DNA of 64,000 bases. Source: Promethearchaeota archaeon. GTDB lineage: Archaea; Asgardarchaeota; Lokiarchaeia; Sigyniarchaeales; SOKP01. The position numbers and the translations under genes were made by a program. Positions 34,381-43,036 of the stretch are shown one piece after another (position 1 is the first letter of the stretch; each line of letters begins with the position of its first letter). Below the pieces are notes generated by a model, which worked only from the letters and a program-made list of their open reading frames with translations, ran no database searches and had not been told where the DNA came from. The stretch is from the NCBI GenBank assembly GCA_016840085.1, contig JAEOTA010000088.1:1-64000 (forward strand), in the 5' to 3' direction.

Positions 34381-36759
34381 TTAATACTCAGTTCGAGCGA
34401 TAATTTCATCTTGTGCGTTTTTTGATAATTCTGTAAAATATACTGAATATCCTGCAATTCTTACAACCAAACCTCTATAATTATCAGGATTTAATTGAGC
34501 TTCGCATAGAGTTTCTTTTCCCACAACATTAAATTGGACTTGATAACCACCTTTAGGTTCAAAAAAAGTTCTAATAAGTGGGATCAACACTTCCGATTTT
34601 AATGAATTTGGATGAAAGGCTAAAATCAGTGAATTACCATTTGTCATTAACTCATTATTAAGTTTTTTTACAGAATTAAGAATAGCAGTAGGACCTTTTT
34701 TATCCATACTACTTGTGGGACATAGACCATTAGACAAGGGTTCTGTTTTTCTTCTACCGTCTGCTGAAGCCCCTGTAAAAAAGCCAAATGCTAAATGAAA
34801 TGTTGTAGAATAAATTCCAGGATTAAATTTCCCTCCTCGATAATTTGAATGCTTTGAAATTTCTTCACAATAAAATTTTGCTACTTTAACAGCTATTTCA
34901 TCAACATAATCATCATCGTTTCCGAATTTTGGTACTTTATTTATAAAAATTTCTCGCCACTCTGTTCCTTTTCTTCCCTGATAAATACCTTTGAAATTTT
35001 TAGCAAGCAATTGAACTAAATCTTTTACTTGAAGAAGATTTTCTTCAAAGACAACTTTTTTAATTACAGCAAGACTATCTGCAACTGTAGCTAAACCAAT
35101 TAATTGCGGACCTGTAAAATTGTAAACTGCTCCGCCTCCAGTTATATCCAATCCACGTTCTAAGCAATCATCTATAGTTGCCGATAAAAATGGTTGCGGA
35201 GTAAGTTCAGCAATTGCTTTATCGAGAAAATACATTGTTTTCACCATATAATCAATGAAATATTTCACTTGCTTCTTAAAGTTATCCCAAAGATCTTCAT
35301 AAGAAGTAATTTCCTTAGAATTTCTAAGTCCATATTCTCTTCTAGTTAACATATCGACTCCATTATTCAATGTTAATTCTAAACATTTCACTACATTGAA
35401 TTGATTAGCATTTGTTGATCCAAATGATTTATATGGATGTTGAGGTTCAACACATCCTATTGGTGCGTATTCTCGAGCATCTTCAAGAGTAAAACCTCGA
35501 TTAATAAGACCAGATATCATTACATCATCATTAAATAAGGCAGTACTAGTACCACTTTTTATAGATTCCCCAACTTTCATAAGAAAATCTTCGGAAGTAT
35601 TTCTATGAATTCTAACACAAAAAGTAGGTTGAACAGTTTTTATATGAGTGTACCCCTCTAAAATAATCAAAGATAATTCATTTGTAGCATCTTTTCCTTC
35701 ACGATCTAATCCCCCAATCACTAAGTTTTCAGCAATAGGAGGTCCTTCGACTGCTATCACTCCTTTTGAAATAACATAATTCCATAAAGTAGAAAGTTTG
35801 ATGAAAAAGCATTCAATAAGAAACTGGACTTTTTCTTTTGTAATTTTTCCTTTTTTTATATCTAATAAATAATAAGGATATAAATACTGATCTAACCGAC
35901 CAACTGAAATAGCAAAGCCGCCATCTTCTAAGCCAGATATTAAATGAGTAAAATAAATTAACTGTAGCGCCTCTTCAAATCCGTTTGGTGGATTTTCAGA
36001 GATATTTTGACAAATTTTAGAAATATCATAAAGTTCTTTCTGGCGTTCGAGATGTTGTTCATTTTCAGCCATTTCTCTTGCTAAATTTGAAAATCTACAG
36101 ATTAATTTCTTAGCCGCATTCAATAAAATGATTACTGACTCTAAAAAAATCTTTTTCTTATTGTTATTAGTAAATTTATCTAAATTCTCCTTAGATTTTT
36201 GAATTAAACCATTGATTCCATTTTTTAATACATTTTTATGTCCAGGAAAAAAATGACCAATTCCACTAGAAAGTTCCACATCTACAGTAAAAACAAGCTT
36301 TTCCATAATATTTCTTATATCTGGATCTAAATATGATTGAAACCGCTCTTGTACAGTTATTTCTTCATTTTTCCAGTAAGGAATTATATCTTCTTTTATA
36401 AACTGTTTCTCTTCACTTGTTAAAAAAAGCCTTTGGACAGGACGAGAATCATAATTTTCAATATCTTGCTCTATTGTATCTATTCGAGCTTCAGGATACA
36501 AGGGAGTTCCTACAAATTTTGTACATCTATTCCCAACTATAAACTCATCATTCCATATTCTTATTGTCATATTTGTTAAATAATAATCCATAGCTTTAGC
36601 AAATCTAATAATTGGGTTCTCTCCTTTGGTTGTTTTATATGAATCTGTAAATAATTTAGCTCTTTCTATACATATTTCATGTGGTGCCTTAACAAGTTTA
36701 CTTTTCATTCTTATTGTGCGTTCTTTATAATTTGAAATGGGAATTTGTTCTAATTGCAT
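34381..36759 (-). CDS. glycyl radical enzyme (PFL/diol dehydratase family)
   Basis: 792 residues, the usual length. The C-terminal glycyl radical motif RIAGYSVYFTELS has Gly770, and the active-site loop YAPIGCVEPQHP has Cys436. GCVEP with a single Cys, not Cys-Cys, fits the dehydratase/lyase branch (glycerol or propanediol dehydratase-like, or other eliminases) better than pyruvate formate-lyase. The enzyme needs a radical SAM activase, and none is encoded within the window. Oxygen sensitivity implies anaerobic life. The substrate cannot be set from sequence alone. The gene is single, with ATG at 36759. Confidence 0.92.
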   Translation of the reverse strand: MQLEQIPISNYKERTIRMKSKLVKAPHEICIERAKLFTDSYKTTKGENPIIRFAKAMDYYLTNMTIRIWNDEFIVGNRCTKFVGTPLYPEARIDTIEQDIENYDSRPVQRLFLTSEEKQFIKEDIIPYWKNEEITVQERFQSYLDPDIRNIMEKLVFTVDVELSSGIGHFFPGHKNVLKNGINGLIQKSKENLDKFTNNNKKKIFLESVIILLNAAKKLICRFSNLAREMAENEQHLERQKELYDISKICQNISENPPNGFEEALQLIYFTHLISGLEDGGFAISVGRLDQYLYPYYLLDIKKGKITKEKVQFLIECFFIKLSTLWNYVISKGVIAVEGPPIAENLVIGGLDREGKDATNELSLIILEGYTHIKTVQPTFCVRIHRNTSEDFLMKVGESIKSGTSTALFNDDVMISGLINRGFTLEDAREYAPIGCVEPQHPYKSFGSTNANQFNVVKCLELTLNNGVDMLTRREYGLRNSKEITSYEDLWDNFKKQVKYFIDYMVKTMYFLDKAIAELTPQPFLSATIDDCLERGLDITGGGAVYNFTGPQLIGLATVADSLAVIKKVVFEENLLQVKDLVQLLAKNFKGIYQGRKGTEWREIFINKVPKFGNDDDYVDEIAVKVAKFYCEEISKHSNYRGGKFNPGIYSTTFHLAFGFFTGASADGRRKTEPLSNGLCPTSSMDKKGPTAILNSVKKLNNELMTNGNSLILAFHPNSLKSEVLIPLIRTFFEPKGGYQVQFNVVGKETLCEAQLNPDNYRGLVVRIAGYSVYFTELSKNAQDEIIARTEY

Positions 36760-36843
36760 TTATATCCCTAAATTTTACCAATCATTCAGTTTAATTATAA
36801 TTATAATTGCTCTATTTAATAAACGTTTTTATTATATTTTTTT

Positions 36844-36978
36844 AAAGAAATTCTGGAATTTAAACTTGTTTGGGAAATAGCTTTTAATAAAATCGCTGAA
36901 AAATTTGGAATTTCAAAATCAAAAATAAGTGAAATTTGTAAAAAATATTATATAGAAAAAATAAAAGTTAGTTATTGA
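36844..36978 (+). pseudogene. helix-turn-helix gene fragment without a start
   Basis: A short open frame reads EFKLVWEIAFNKIAEKFGISKSK then SEICKKYYIEK before a TGA at 36976. IAEKFGISKSKISEI is a good helix-turn-helix. No start codon is available, so it looks like the remnant of a regulator or transposon-associated gene at the edge of the accessory region. Confidence 0.35.
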
Positions 36979-37125
36979 ATGAAGAATCGGATATAAGAAA
37001 TTATTTTTTATCTAATATTAAAATCTTATTCTAGAATAAAGTTCAAATCGTATAATCATTATCTATTTGATAATAATAGAATTATTGTAATTTAAAAAAT
37101 TCCCATGAAGAATGGAGAAAATTAA

Positions 37126-37677
37126 ATGCCCTATTCTTATATAACGATAAATTGGAATCTTCCTAAAATAAATTCGAGAAATGAGTTAAGAAAATATGTT
37201 GTACTTAAATTTATGGAGGAAAATCCTGGTCGAGGAACTGGAACATTAGTTTCTAGATATAAATACATAGTTGAAAACTTTTCAGATGGAAGAAAATAAT
37301 ATTTAATTAGACCTGCTCAATATAAGATGGGATTTGATTTTCAAATATGGATGGAGAACTGGAATAAATCTAACATACATAAAATGCCTAGTTATATAGA
37401 CATCATTCAAGATTTAAAACTAAAGGAACAAGAGAATCAACGTAATTTTAACATTTTACTTAAAGCTATAGATAAAATTTTCATATGTGAAGACGATAAC
37501 CGCATTTTAAATTGGTTAAAAGCAAAAAATATAATCTTCTCTGCCGGTGAAAACATTAATGTTTTGCTAAAAATTATTAAATGGATGTTTATTGAACAAG
37601 ATATAAGATATTGGAATTTTAGTGGCCAGATGAAATTAAAAAATTTTATTGATAATAATTTTAAAATCGCACCTTAA
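37126..37677 (+). pseudogene. unknown gene split by an in-frame TAA
   Basis: A 57-codon frame starting at ATG 37126, with GGAG upstream, ends at TAA 37297-37299 after FSDGRK. The same frame goes on without a gap through YLIRPAQYKMGFDFQIWMEN to a stop at 37677, about 183 residues in all. Read through, GRK-x-YLIRPAxxKxGFDFQI looks like one continuous protein, so the TAA is probably a recent mutation or an assembly error. The second half alone could start at ATG 37327. Family unknown. It lies beside the methyltransferase and could belong to the same modification module. Confidence 0.5.
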
Positions 37678-37726
37678 AATGATAATTATTATATTGGTAG
37701 TAAAATCAAAACTGAAATTTTCTTAA

Positions 37727-38638
37727 TTAATTAACTTTTTCACTTTTCCAAATATAGATTCGATTTCTAATACCACTTTCGAGCATCCAAATTTCATCTT
37801 CACCATTAACTAAGTCTAGTATACTTTTAACAAACAGATTTTTAAAAATAAATCTTATTTGATTTGCTTCAATCAAAGTGTCTTTCTTATGAATACTAGT
37901 ATCTAATTTCTCATCAAACTGTTCAATATTAAAGAGTACTTTATTTTTAATTGGGATGCCAACATGAAATATAAAACGTACTATTGCTGTAGTTTCATCT
38001 ATTAAATATTCATCACCTTTAGTTCTTATAAGGGCAACTTCAGCAAAAGTCTTTAAATCATCTATTTTAAATCTACCTTTAACCGTTCCAATTGAATATC
38101 CTCCAAACCTTTTAGAAATCCAATTACATATTCTCTCTCTATATTGAACTTCAGAATCTTCCTTCTCTTTTGGAAAAGCATTATATAATTCATTTAAGGG
38201 AATTCTATTTAATGTCAACTTAATAGTGTCTTTATAAAAAAGCTCATCTAATGATGACCTTAAATCTGATTCATTTGTTAAGGGCATGAAAAATTCAAAT
38301 ATCATCAAATCTGTATAATATTCTTCTATGTAATCTACTTTAATCTTCGAACTTTGCGAATAAAAACCCCGAAATTTCTTCCATTTCGAATATTTCTTAA
38401 AAATACCAGAAACTAAGAATTTTCCTTTATCATTTGGAGATTCTTCCAGTAAATGTTTAAATTTTTTTGAAAAATATGTTTCAAAATTATCGGGATTTGG
38501 ATAATCTGCAAATTGTTTAAATTCTTCTTTTGAAAAAGCTTCAGGTGTTCGAGAATGGTCTTTTAAAAAAATAAAAGCTCTCCTTATAGGATCTTCAGAA
38601 TTCTCCAAATTTCTCTCTCTAGAATTCATTTTAATCAT
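37727..38638 (-). CDS. unknown protein, possible restriction partner of the D12 methyltransferase
   Basis: 303 residues, ATG at 38638. It is charged, without membrane segments. VQYRERICNWISKRFGGYSIGTVKGRFKI near 165-190 and FAEVALIRTKGDEYLIDETTAIVRFIFHV near 198-225 are the most structured parts. Several acidic and Lys residues could form a nuclease centre, but I see no clear PD-(D/E)xK or HNH motif. It lies 140 bases downstream of an adenine methyltransferase gene on the same strand. That pairing is the only reason to suspect an endonuclease or specificity role. Confidence 0.45.
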   Translation of the reverse strand: MIKMNSRERNLENSEDPIRRAFIFLKDHSRTPEAFSKEEFKQFADYPNPDNFETYFSKKFKHLLEESPNDKGKFLVSGIFKKYSKWKKFRGFYSQSSKIKVDYIEEYYTDLMIFEFFMPLTNESDLRSSLDELFYKDTIKLTLNRIPLNELYNAFPKEKEDSEVQYRERICNWISKRFGGYSIGTVKGRFKIDDLKTFAEVALIRTKGDEYLIDETTAIVRFIFHVGIPIKNKVLFNIEQFDEKLDTSIHKKDTLIEANQIRFIFKNLFVKSILDLVNGEDEIWMLESGIRNRIYIWKSEKVN

Positions 38639-38777
38639 CTTTTGGTTTTAATTTGAAGAAAAAAATTCTCTTAGAATAATTCTCTGTCTAATAATTCTAT
38701 ATTGAAAACGATAGAATAATAAACTTTTTGATTCTTTCTCCAAATTTTATTTCCCATAAAAATAGAATGTGATATTG

Positions 38778-39701
38778 TTAATAATTTAAAATAAGTAAAA
38801 CATTTACATTTCCTCTTTTCGCAGCGTTACAATTAATAGCTCTCCTGGCATTCAGCGTTATAATTTTGTAGTCTTTATATAAGTTTTTTATATATTCATT
38901 ATAAGAATTACTAAGCATAAGCTTACAATCACGATCATCCAACTTTTTAAAAATATTAAGTAATTTTTGTTGAGAATCTTCTTCAAAATTTTCCTTAGTA
39001 TAGCTTGTAAAAGATGATGTTTTCGATATAGGATAATACGGAGGATCAAAATAAATAAAATCACCCTTTTCAGCATAATCTAAACAAATCTCAAAAGAGC
39101 CATAAATTATCTTAAAGTTTTCCAATGCTTTACTTACCGCTAATAGATTTTCCTCATCGCAGAAATTTGGATTTTTATATCTACCAAATGGTACATTGAA
39201 TTGCCCTTTACTGTTCACTCTATATAAGCCATTATAACAACATCTATTCAAATAAATCATTCTGGAGGCTCTTTCTATATTGGATAATTTATTAAACTTT
39301 TCTTTATCTCTATCTAATGCCCTTATTTTATAATAATAGTCTTTCTCATTTTTATGAGTTTTTAGTAATTCTATTAATTCATTTACATTGCTTTTTATAA
39401 CCTTGTAGCAATTGATCAATTCTTCATTAATATCAATTATAATTGAAAATTTTGGTTTCAGATAAAAAAGAACTGCGCCACCACCTACAAATGGTTCAAT
39501 ATATTTGTTAAAATTTTTTGGAAAGTATTTATTCATCTGTGAAATTAATTGTCTTTTCCCTCCTGCCCATTTTAGAAATGGATAAGGGATTTCACTTATT
39601 AAATTTCCATTCTTTTTTTTGATTAAAAATGTATAATTACTATTCTTTTTGGAAAAATCTTGAGTAATATCTTTAAATATTAATTTTTCCTCATCAGACA
39701 A
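38778..39701 (-). CDS. D12-class DNA adenine methyltransferase (Dam/DpnM-like)
   Basis: 307 residues. FLKWAGGKRQLISQM is the S-adenosylmethionine entry of D12 (alpha) enzymes, YIEPFVGGGAVLFYL is motif I, and FIYFDPPYYPIS is the DPPY catalytic motif IV. Between them RASRMIYLNRCCYNGLYRVN and GQFNVPFGRY are typical of the Dam/M.DpnII group, which usually methylates adenine in GATC. The start is TTG with a strong GGAGG seven bases upstream. It may be an orphan methylase or half of a restriction-modification system with the downstream gene. Confidence 0.92.
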   Translation of the reverse strand: MSDEEKLIFKDITQDFSKKNSNYTFLIKKKNGNLISEIPYPFLKWAGGKRQLISQMNKYFPKNFNKYIEPFVGGGAVLFYLKPKFSIIIDINEELINCYKVIKSNVNELIELLKTHKNEKDYYYKIRALDRDKEKFNKLSNIERASRMIYLNRCCYNGLYRVNSKGQFNVPFGRYKNPNFCDEENLLAVSKALENFKIIYGSFEICLDYAEKGDFIYFDPPYYPISKTSSFTSYTKENFEEDSQQKLLNIFKKLDDRDCKLMLSNSYNEYIKNLYKDYKIITLNARRAINCNAAKRGNVNVLLILNY

Positions 39702-39963
39702 TTTTATTCCTCCATATTATCTATCAATTGCAATATATTTGAAACGTATGTTTATAAACGACAAAACTATTAAATAATTTTTATCAAATTTATAATAATT
39801 TTATATATAATAATTATAATTATAATCTTAAATTATTTTTGCCATTTAAATTAATAAATAGATTATATATAATTAATCTTTAAAAAATTAAATAAATATT
39901 CAATAATATCTAGTCAAAAATGATAAGTAAAAAATTATATATAATTAAAATTTATTAATATTT

Positions 39964-40305
39964 GTGGATGCCGACAAAAAGTCTCTTTTCGAAGTAGTTA
40001 ATTTATTAGATAAAATTTCCAATAAAATTAATTCTGAACTTTCATCATTAAAGAGAAAAATCAATTATACTGTTTTTAAAATCCCATTAAAAAATTATCA
40101 TAAGAATTTTTTAAAAAACATTTTAATCCCTCTTTCTGATAAAAAACCAACTTTTTCAATAATGGATATAGAATTATTATGTAAAAAAACTAAACCTTTA
40201 GAAAAATCAACAATACGTTGCTATTTAAGTGCTTTAAAAAGAAATAATCTTATTATCATAAAAAAAACACAAGATAAAAGAGGTCACCTCTATAAAATAA
40301 TTTGA
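39964..40305 (+). CDS. small winged-helix-like regulator
   Basis: 113 residues from a GTG start. The N-terminus is a basic helix. The C-terminal half (FSIMDIELLCKK, STIRCYLSALKRNNLIIIKKT, GHLYKII) has winged-helix form, with the STIRCYLSALKR helix as recognition helix and the last strands as wing. It is divergent from the methyltransferase gene 260 bases away and might control it, but that is only suggested by position. It lies just upstream of the TnpB element. Confidence 0.55.
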   Translation: MDADKKSLFEVVNLLDKISNKINSELSSLKRKINYTVFKIPLKNYHKNFLKNILIPLSDKKPTFSIMDIELLCKKTKPLEKSTIRCYLSALKRNNLIIIKKTQDKRGHLYKII

Positions 40306-40402
40306 AAATAAAATTTCTATTTTTTAATAGAATAGAAGAATTATATTTCTATCTTCATATTATGCAGATTCTTCCTTTTAAAAAAGATATAACGAATTCG
40401 AC

Positions 40403-40415
40403 TGGCTTTAAGCCA
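40403..40415. repeat. possible left-end hairpin of the IS605-type element
   Basis: TGGCTTTAAGCCA forms a 5-bp stem with a 3-base loop, 67 bases before the tnpB start. IS200/IS605 left ends carry short imperfect hairpins like this next to the cleavage site. The exact left boundary cannot be fixed. Confidence 0.4.
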
Positions 40416-40481
40416 TACTAAAACAGAAAATCCTTACTCAGACTAAATATAAATATGATTCAAAAGTACTAATTCATACAA

Positions 40482-41795
40482 ATGATTTTATCGCAAAAAA
40501 TTAGGATTTTTCCAACCAAACAGCAAAAATCAGTATTATGGGATTTATCGGAGAAATGCAGATTGGTTTATAATTTTGCGTTAAAGGAAAGAAAAGAAAG
40601 ATGGAATGATAACAAAAATAAACCTAAAAACGAAAGGGTTTATATTACTTATAAAGATCAACAAAATCAATTACCTGAACTTAAGAAAAAATTCCCTGAA
40701 TATAAATGGGTTTATTCTAAAGTACTACAAGCAATATTAAAGAAATTGGATTCAAACTTCAAGTCTTTTTTTACATTGTGGAATAAGGGAGATAAGAAAG
40801 TTAGACCTCCAAAATTTAAAGGAAAGAAATATTTTTCTACCCTATGCTATAATCAATCAGGATTTAGGATTGAAAATAACAAGATCAATTTCTCTCACAA
40901 ACACCCGTCTAGAATTATTTTAGAGTTCACACTTCTTAAAAATTTAATACCTAAAGGAAAAATAAAACAAGTTGAGATCTATTTAAATAACCAAAAGTAT
41001 TGGTTTGTTTTAATAAATTACGAGATTAAAATCCCAAAATATACAGATAACGGATTATACCAAGCATTTGATTTAGGAGTTAATCAAACAGTTGGCGTTA
41101 ACATTTATAGTAAGGTATTTAAGTGTAAACATAAAAGAGCTGACCTCTATTGGAAAAAAAGAATAAGTGAAGTTGAATCCAAAAGAGATCATTGTAATAA
41201 ATTTAGTAATAAATGGAAGTGGTACAATGATAAGAGAAATAGAATGATTAAGAAAAGAACTAATCAACTAAAAGATCATCAGCATTGGTTATCAAAACAG
41301 ATAGTCGAAAATACAAAAGCTAATACTATTATCATAGGAGATTTGAATATTAAGCAAATGGCAAGGAAAAAAAAAGGAACAGGAAACAGAAGAAAGACAA
41401 AGGCTAACAAAACACTTAATCATTCGATTCATAATCTAGGTTATATGAGAAGATTTGTCCAATTCTTAACCTATAAAGCAGAATTATTAGGTAAAAGAGT
41501 AATAAGAATTGACGAATCTTACACAACTCAAACTTGCTGTAGATGTGGTAAAAAAACCAAGAGAAAGTTATCAGAAAGAATTATTTGTTGCGATTGTGGT
41601 AATCTAATTGATAGAGATTTGAACTCTGCTATCAATATAATGGGAAAGTTTCTGAACTCAAAAAAAAATTACGATTACCTATTGCAAGAACGCTCTGTGA
41701 ATGAGCAATCTTTTCTAAATTGTTGGAAAGGGTTTTCTACGATAAACAGCCTTATTAATGAGAATAATGGACTCGTAGGAAGCCATTGCCTTTAG
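40482..41795 (+). CDS. tnpB: IS605-family TnpB (OrfB), RNA-guided nuclease homologue
   Basis: 437 residues. The N-terminal IRIFPTKQQK and YNFALKERKE are typical, followed by the RuvC-like core: Asp197 in FDLGVNQT, then IIIGDLNIKQM, a zinc finger CCRCGKK/CCDCG, and LIDRDLNSAINI with Asp377. In most TnpB proteins the second position reads xEDL with a catalytic Glu; here it is Gly286-Asp. Either cleavage is lost or this subgroup uses another acid. No tnpA lies nearby, so the element is TnpB-only. The ORF runs into the RNA-coding right end. Confidence 0.93.
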   Translation: MILSQKIRIFPTKQQKSVLWDLSEKCRLVYNFALKERKERWNDNKNKPKNERVYITYKDQQNQLPELKKKFPEYKWVYSKVLQAILKKLDSNFKSFFTLWNKGDKKVRPPKFKGKKYFSTLCYNQSGFRIENNKINFSHKHPSRIILEFTLLKNLIPKGKIKQVEIYLNNQKYWFVLINYEIKIPKYTDNGLYQAFDLGVNQTVGVNIYSKVFKCKHKRADLYWKKRISEVESKRDHCNKFSNKWKWYNDKRNRMIKKRTNQLKDHQHWLSKQIVENTKANTIIIGDLNIKQMARKKKGTGNRRKTKANKTLNHSIHNLGYMRRFVQFLTYKAELLGKRVIRIDESYTTQTCCRCGKKTKRKLSERIICCDCGNLIDRDLNSAINIMGKFLNSKKNYDYLLQERSVNEQSFLNCWKGFSTINSLINENNGLVGSHCL

Positions 41796-41827
41796 GTGAT
41801 GTGCAATTCACTTATTAACTTTAAAGT
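41784..41827 (+). ncRNA. 3' end of TnpB omega-RNA and guide
   Basis: CATTGCC TTTA GGTGATG (41784-41801) forms a 7-bp hairpin with two wobble pairs, overlapping the end of tnpB. It resembles the GCC-TTTA-GGC hairpin at IS605 right ends. ATTCAC at 41806-41811 would be the scaffold end, so the guide would be the flanking 41812-41827. The 5' limit of the RNA within tnpB is not visible. Confidence 0.55.
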
Positions 41828-41830
41828 TTT
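41813..41830 (+). repeat. direct repeat overlapping the TnpB guide (copy 1)
   Basis: TATTAACTTTAAAGTTTT is identical to 42003-42020. Similarity fades over the next 20 or so bases, so the full imperfect repeat is about 40 bases. Copy 1 directly abuts the element right end. Confidence 0.6.
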
Positions 41831-41879
41831 GTCTTATCAAAAACTTAGTATATAATTAAGAAATTTTCAATATTAAAAA

Positions 41880-41958
41880 TATTCCAAAATTAAAATAAGT
41901 CAAATACTTAATGTTCGTATTTCAATAATATATAGATTAACATAAGAATTTTGGAATA
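41880..41958. repeat. inverted repeat, 12-base arms
   Basis: TATTCCAAAATT at 41880-41891 is the exact reverse complement of AATTTTGGAATA at 41947-41958, with 55 bases between. It lies between the two direct repeats upstream of the MoxR gene. It may be an operator for the MoxR operon or a mobile-element trace. Confidence 0.4.
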
Positions 41959-42002
41959 AAAATATTCAGAAGCGAGTATTCGTTTAAAGCAAAATTTTAT
42001 TC

Positions 42003-42020
42003 TATTAACTTTAAAGTTTT
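42003..42020 (+). repeat. direct repeat (copy 2)
   Basis: An 18-base exact match to the sequence next to the TnpB right end, 190 bases downstream. It is preceded by TTTATTC. It lies 71 bases upstream of the MoxR start. Confidence 0.6.
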
Positions 42021-42090
42021 ATATTATCTAGCACTTAATATTCATGTAAGAAAAACATCAAAATTCTCTACAAGTATTTGAGCCTTAAAT

Positions 42091-43032
42091 ATGATAGATA
42101 AACAAAAATTTGAGGAATTATTTAATCAACAATTTATCAAAGATATCTCTCAAGAAGATATAGATATCGTTCTTTCAGGCCAATATGGTAAAGCACTTGA
42201 ATTATTAAGGGATGCAGAGGCAACAGGTCTTTTTCCGGCTTTAGTTGGTCCACCAGGAGTTGGAAAAACAATTTTATGTCGATACTTTGCCAGTTTACGC
42301 GCCCGTGAGAGTAAATCAAAAAATTTTTATTGGCTTACTATGGATGAGAGTATTAAACCATCTCATTTTATCGGTTCATTTGATCCAGCAATTACTTTAA
42401 AGAAAGGTTTTATATTAGAAGCCTTTAATCCAGGACCTTTATTAAGTGCTATGTTAGAGGGAGGTACATTCTTAGCGAATGAGATTAATCGAGCCACAGA
42501 ATATTCACAAAATACATTGTTGGAGCCATTAGAAGAAGCTTCAATTGGAATTCCTCATTTAGGTAGGATTAAAGCTCAAGAGGATTTTTTCTTTATATGT
42601 GCGATGAACCCTGAGGAGTTATCAGGAACTCATCGCCTATCTGAAGCATTAAAGGATAGGATAAAAGTATGGATTAAATTAACTTATCCCGATAAATCAA
42701 CAGAACTGGATATAATACGAATAAATTTACCTGAACATTTCCATATCGAGGAATCTGAATTAGAGCTAATATATTCTGTTATAAAAGAAACAAGACAAAA
42801 TAAGATTGATGTTGACATTCCTGCTTCAATTAGGGCTGGAATTGCAATGGCTAAATTATTAGGAAGAAGACGACTTTTAGAAAAAGAAGAAAAAGTAAAA
42901 GAAAAAGAATCTATTTATATATATTTATCTGAAATAGCGAGACATGTATTATTAGGAAGTATAAAACCAAAACCAGGAGTGAAAGTTGAAAATGTCATAG
43001 AAAATATTATTCAAAAAACTTTGGGAGGGTAA
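42091..43032 (+). CDS. MoxR-type AAA+ ATPase
   Basis: 313 residues. Walker A is GPPGVGKT (near 52), Walker B and following are GGTFLANEINRA, where the usual DE reads NE, sensor 1 is FFFICAMNPEE and the Arg-finger region LSEALKDRIKV. The HFIGSFDPA loop and overall length fit the MoxR family, which remodels or chaperones partner proteins together with VWA-domain proteins. The next gene is such a VWA protein: its GGAGG overlaps this gene's stop, so they are one operon. Confidence 0.9.
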   Translation: MIDKQKFEELFNQQFIKDISQEDIDIVLSGQYGKALELLRDAEATGLFPALVGPPGVGKTILCRYFASLRARESKSKNFYWLTMDESIKPSHFIGSFDPAITLKKGFILEAFNPGPLLSAMLEGGTFLANEINRATEYSQNTLLEPLEEASIGIPHLGRIKAQEDFFFICAMNPEELSGTHRLSEALKDRIKVWIKLTYPDKSTELDIIRINLPEHFHIEESELELIYSVIKETRQNKIDVDIPASIRAGIAMAKLLGRRRLLEKEEKVKEKESIYIYLSEIARHVLLGSIKPKPGVKVENVIENIIQKTLGG

Positions 43033-43036
43033 TTAT

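Noticed and set aside
36844..36978. Intact small regulator gene
   Set aside because: The helix-turn-helix reads well but the frame has no start codon; listed as a fragment only.
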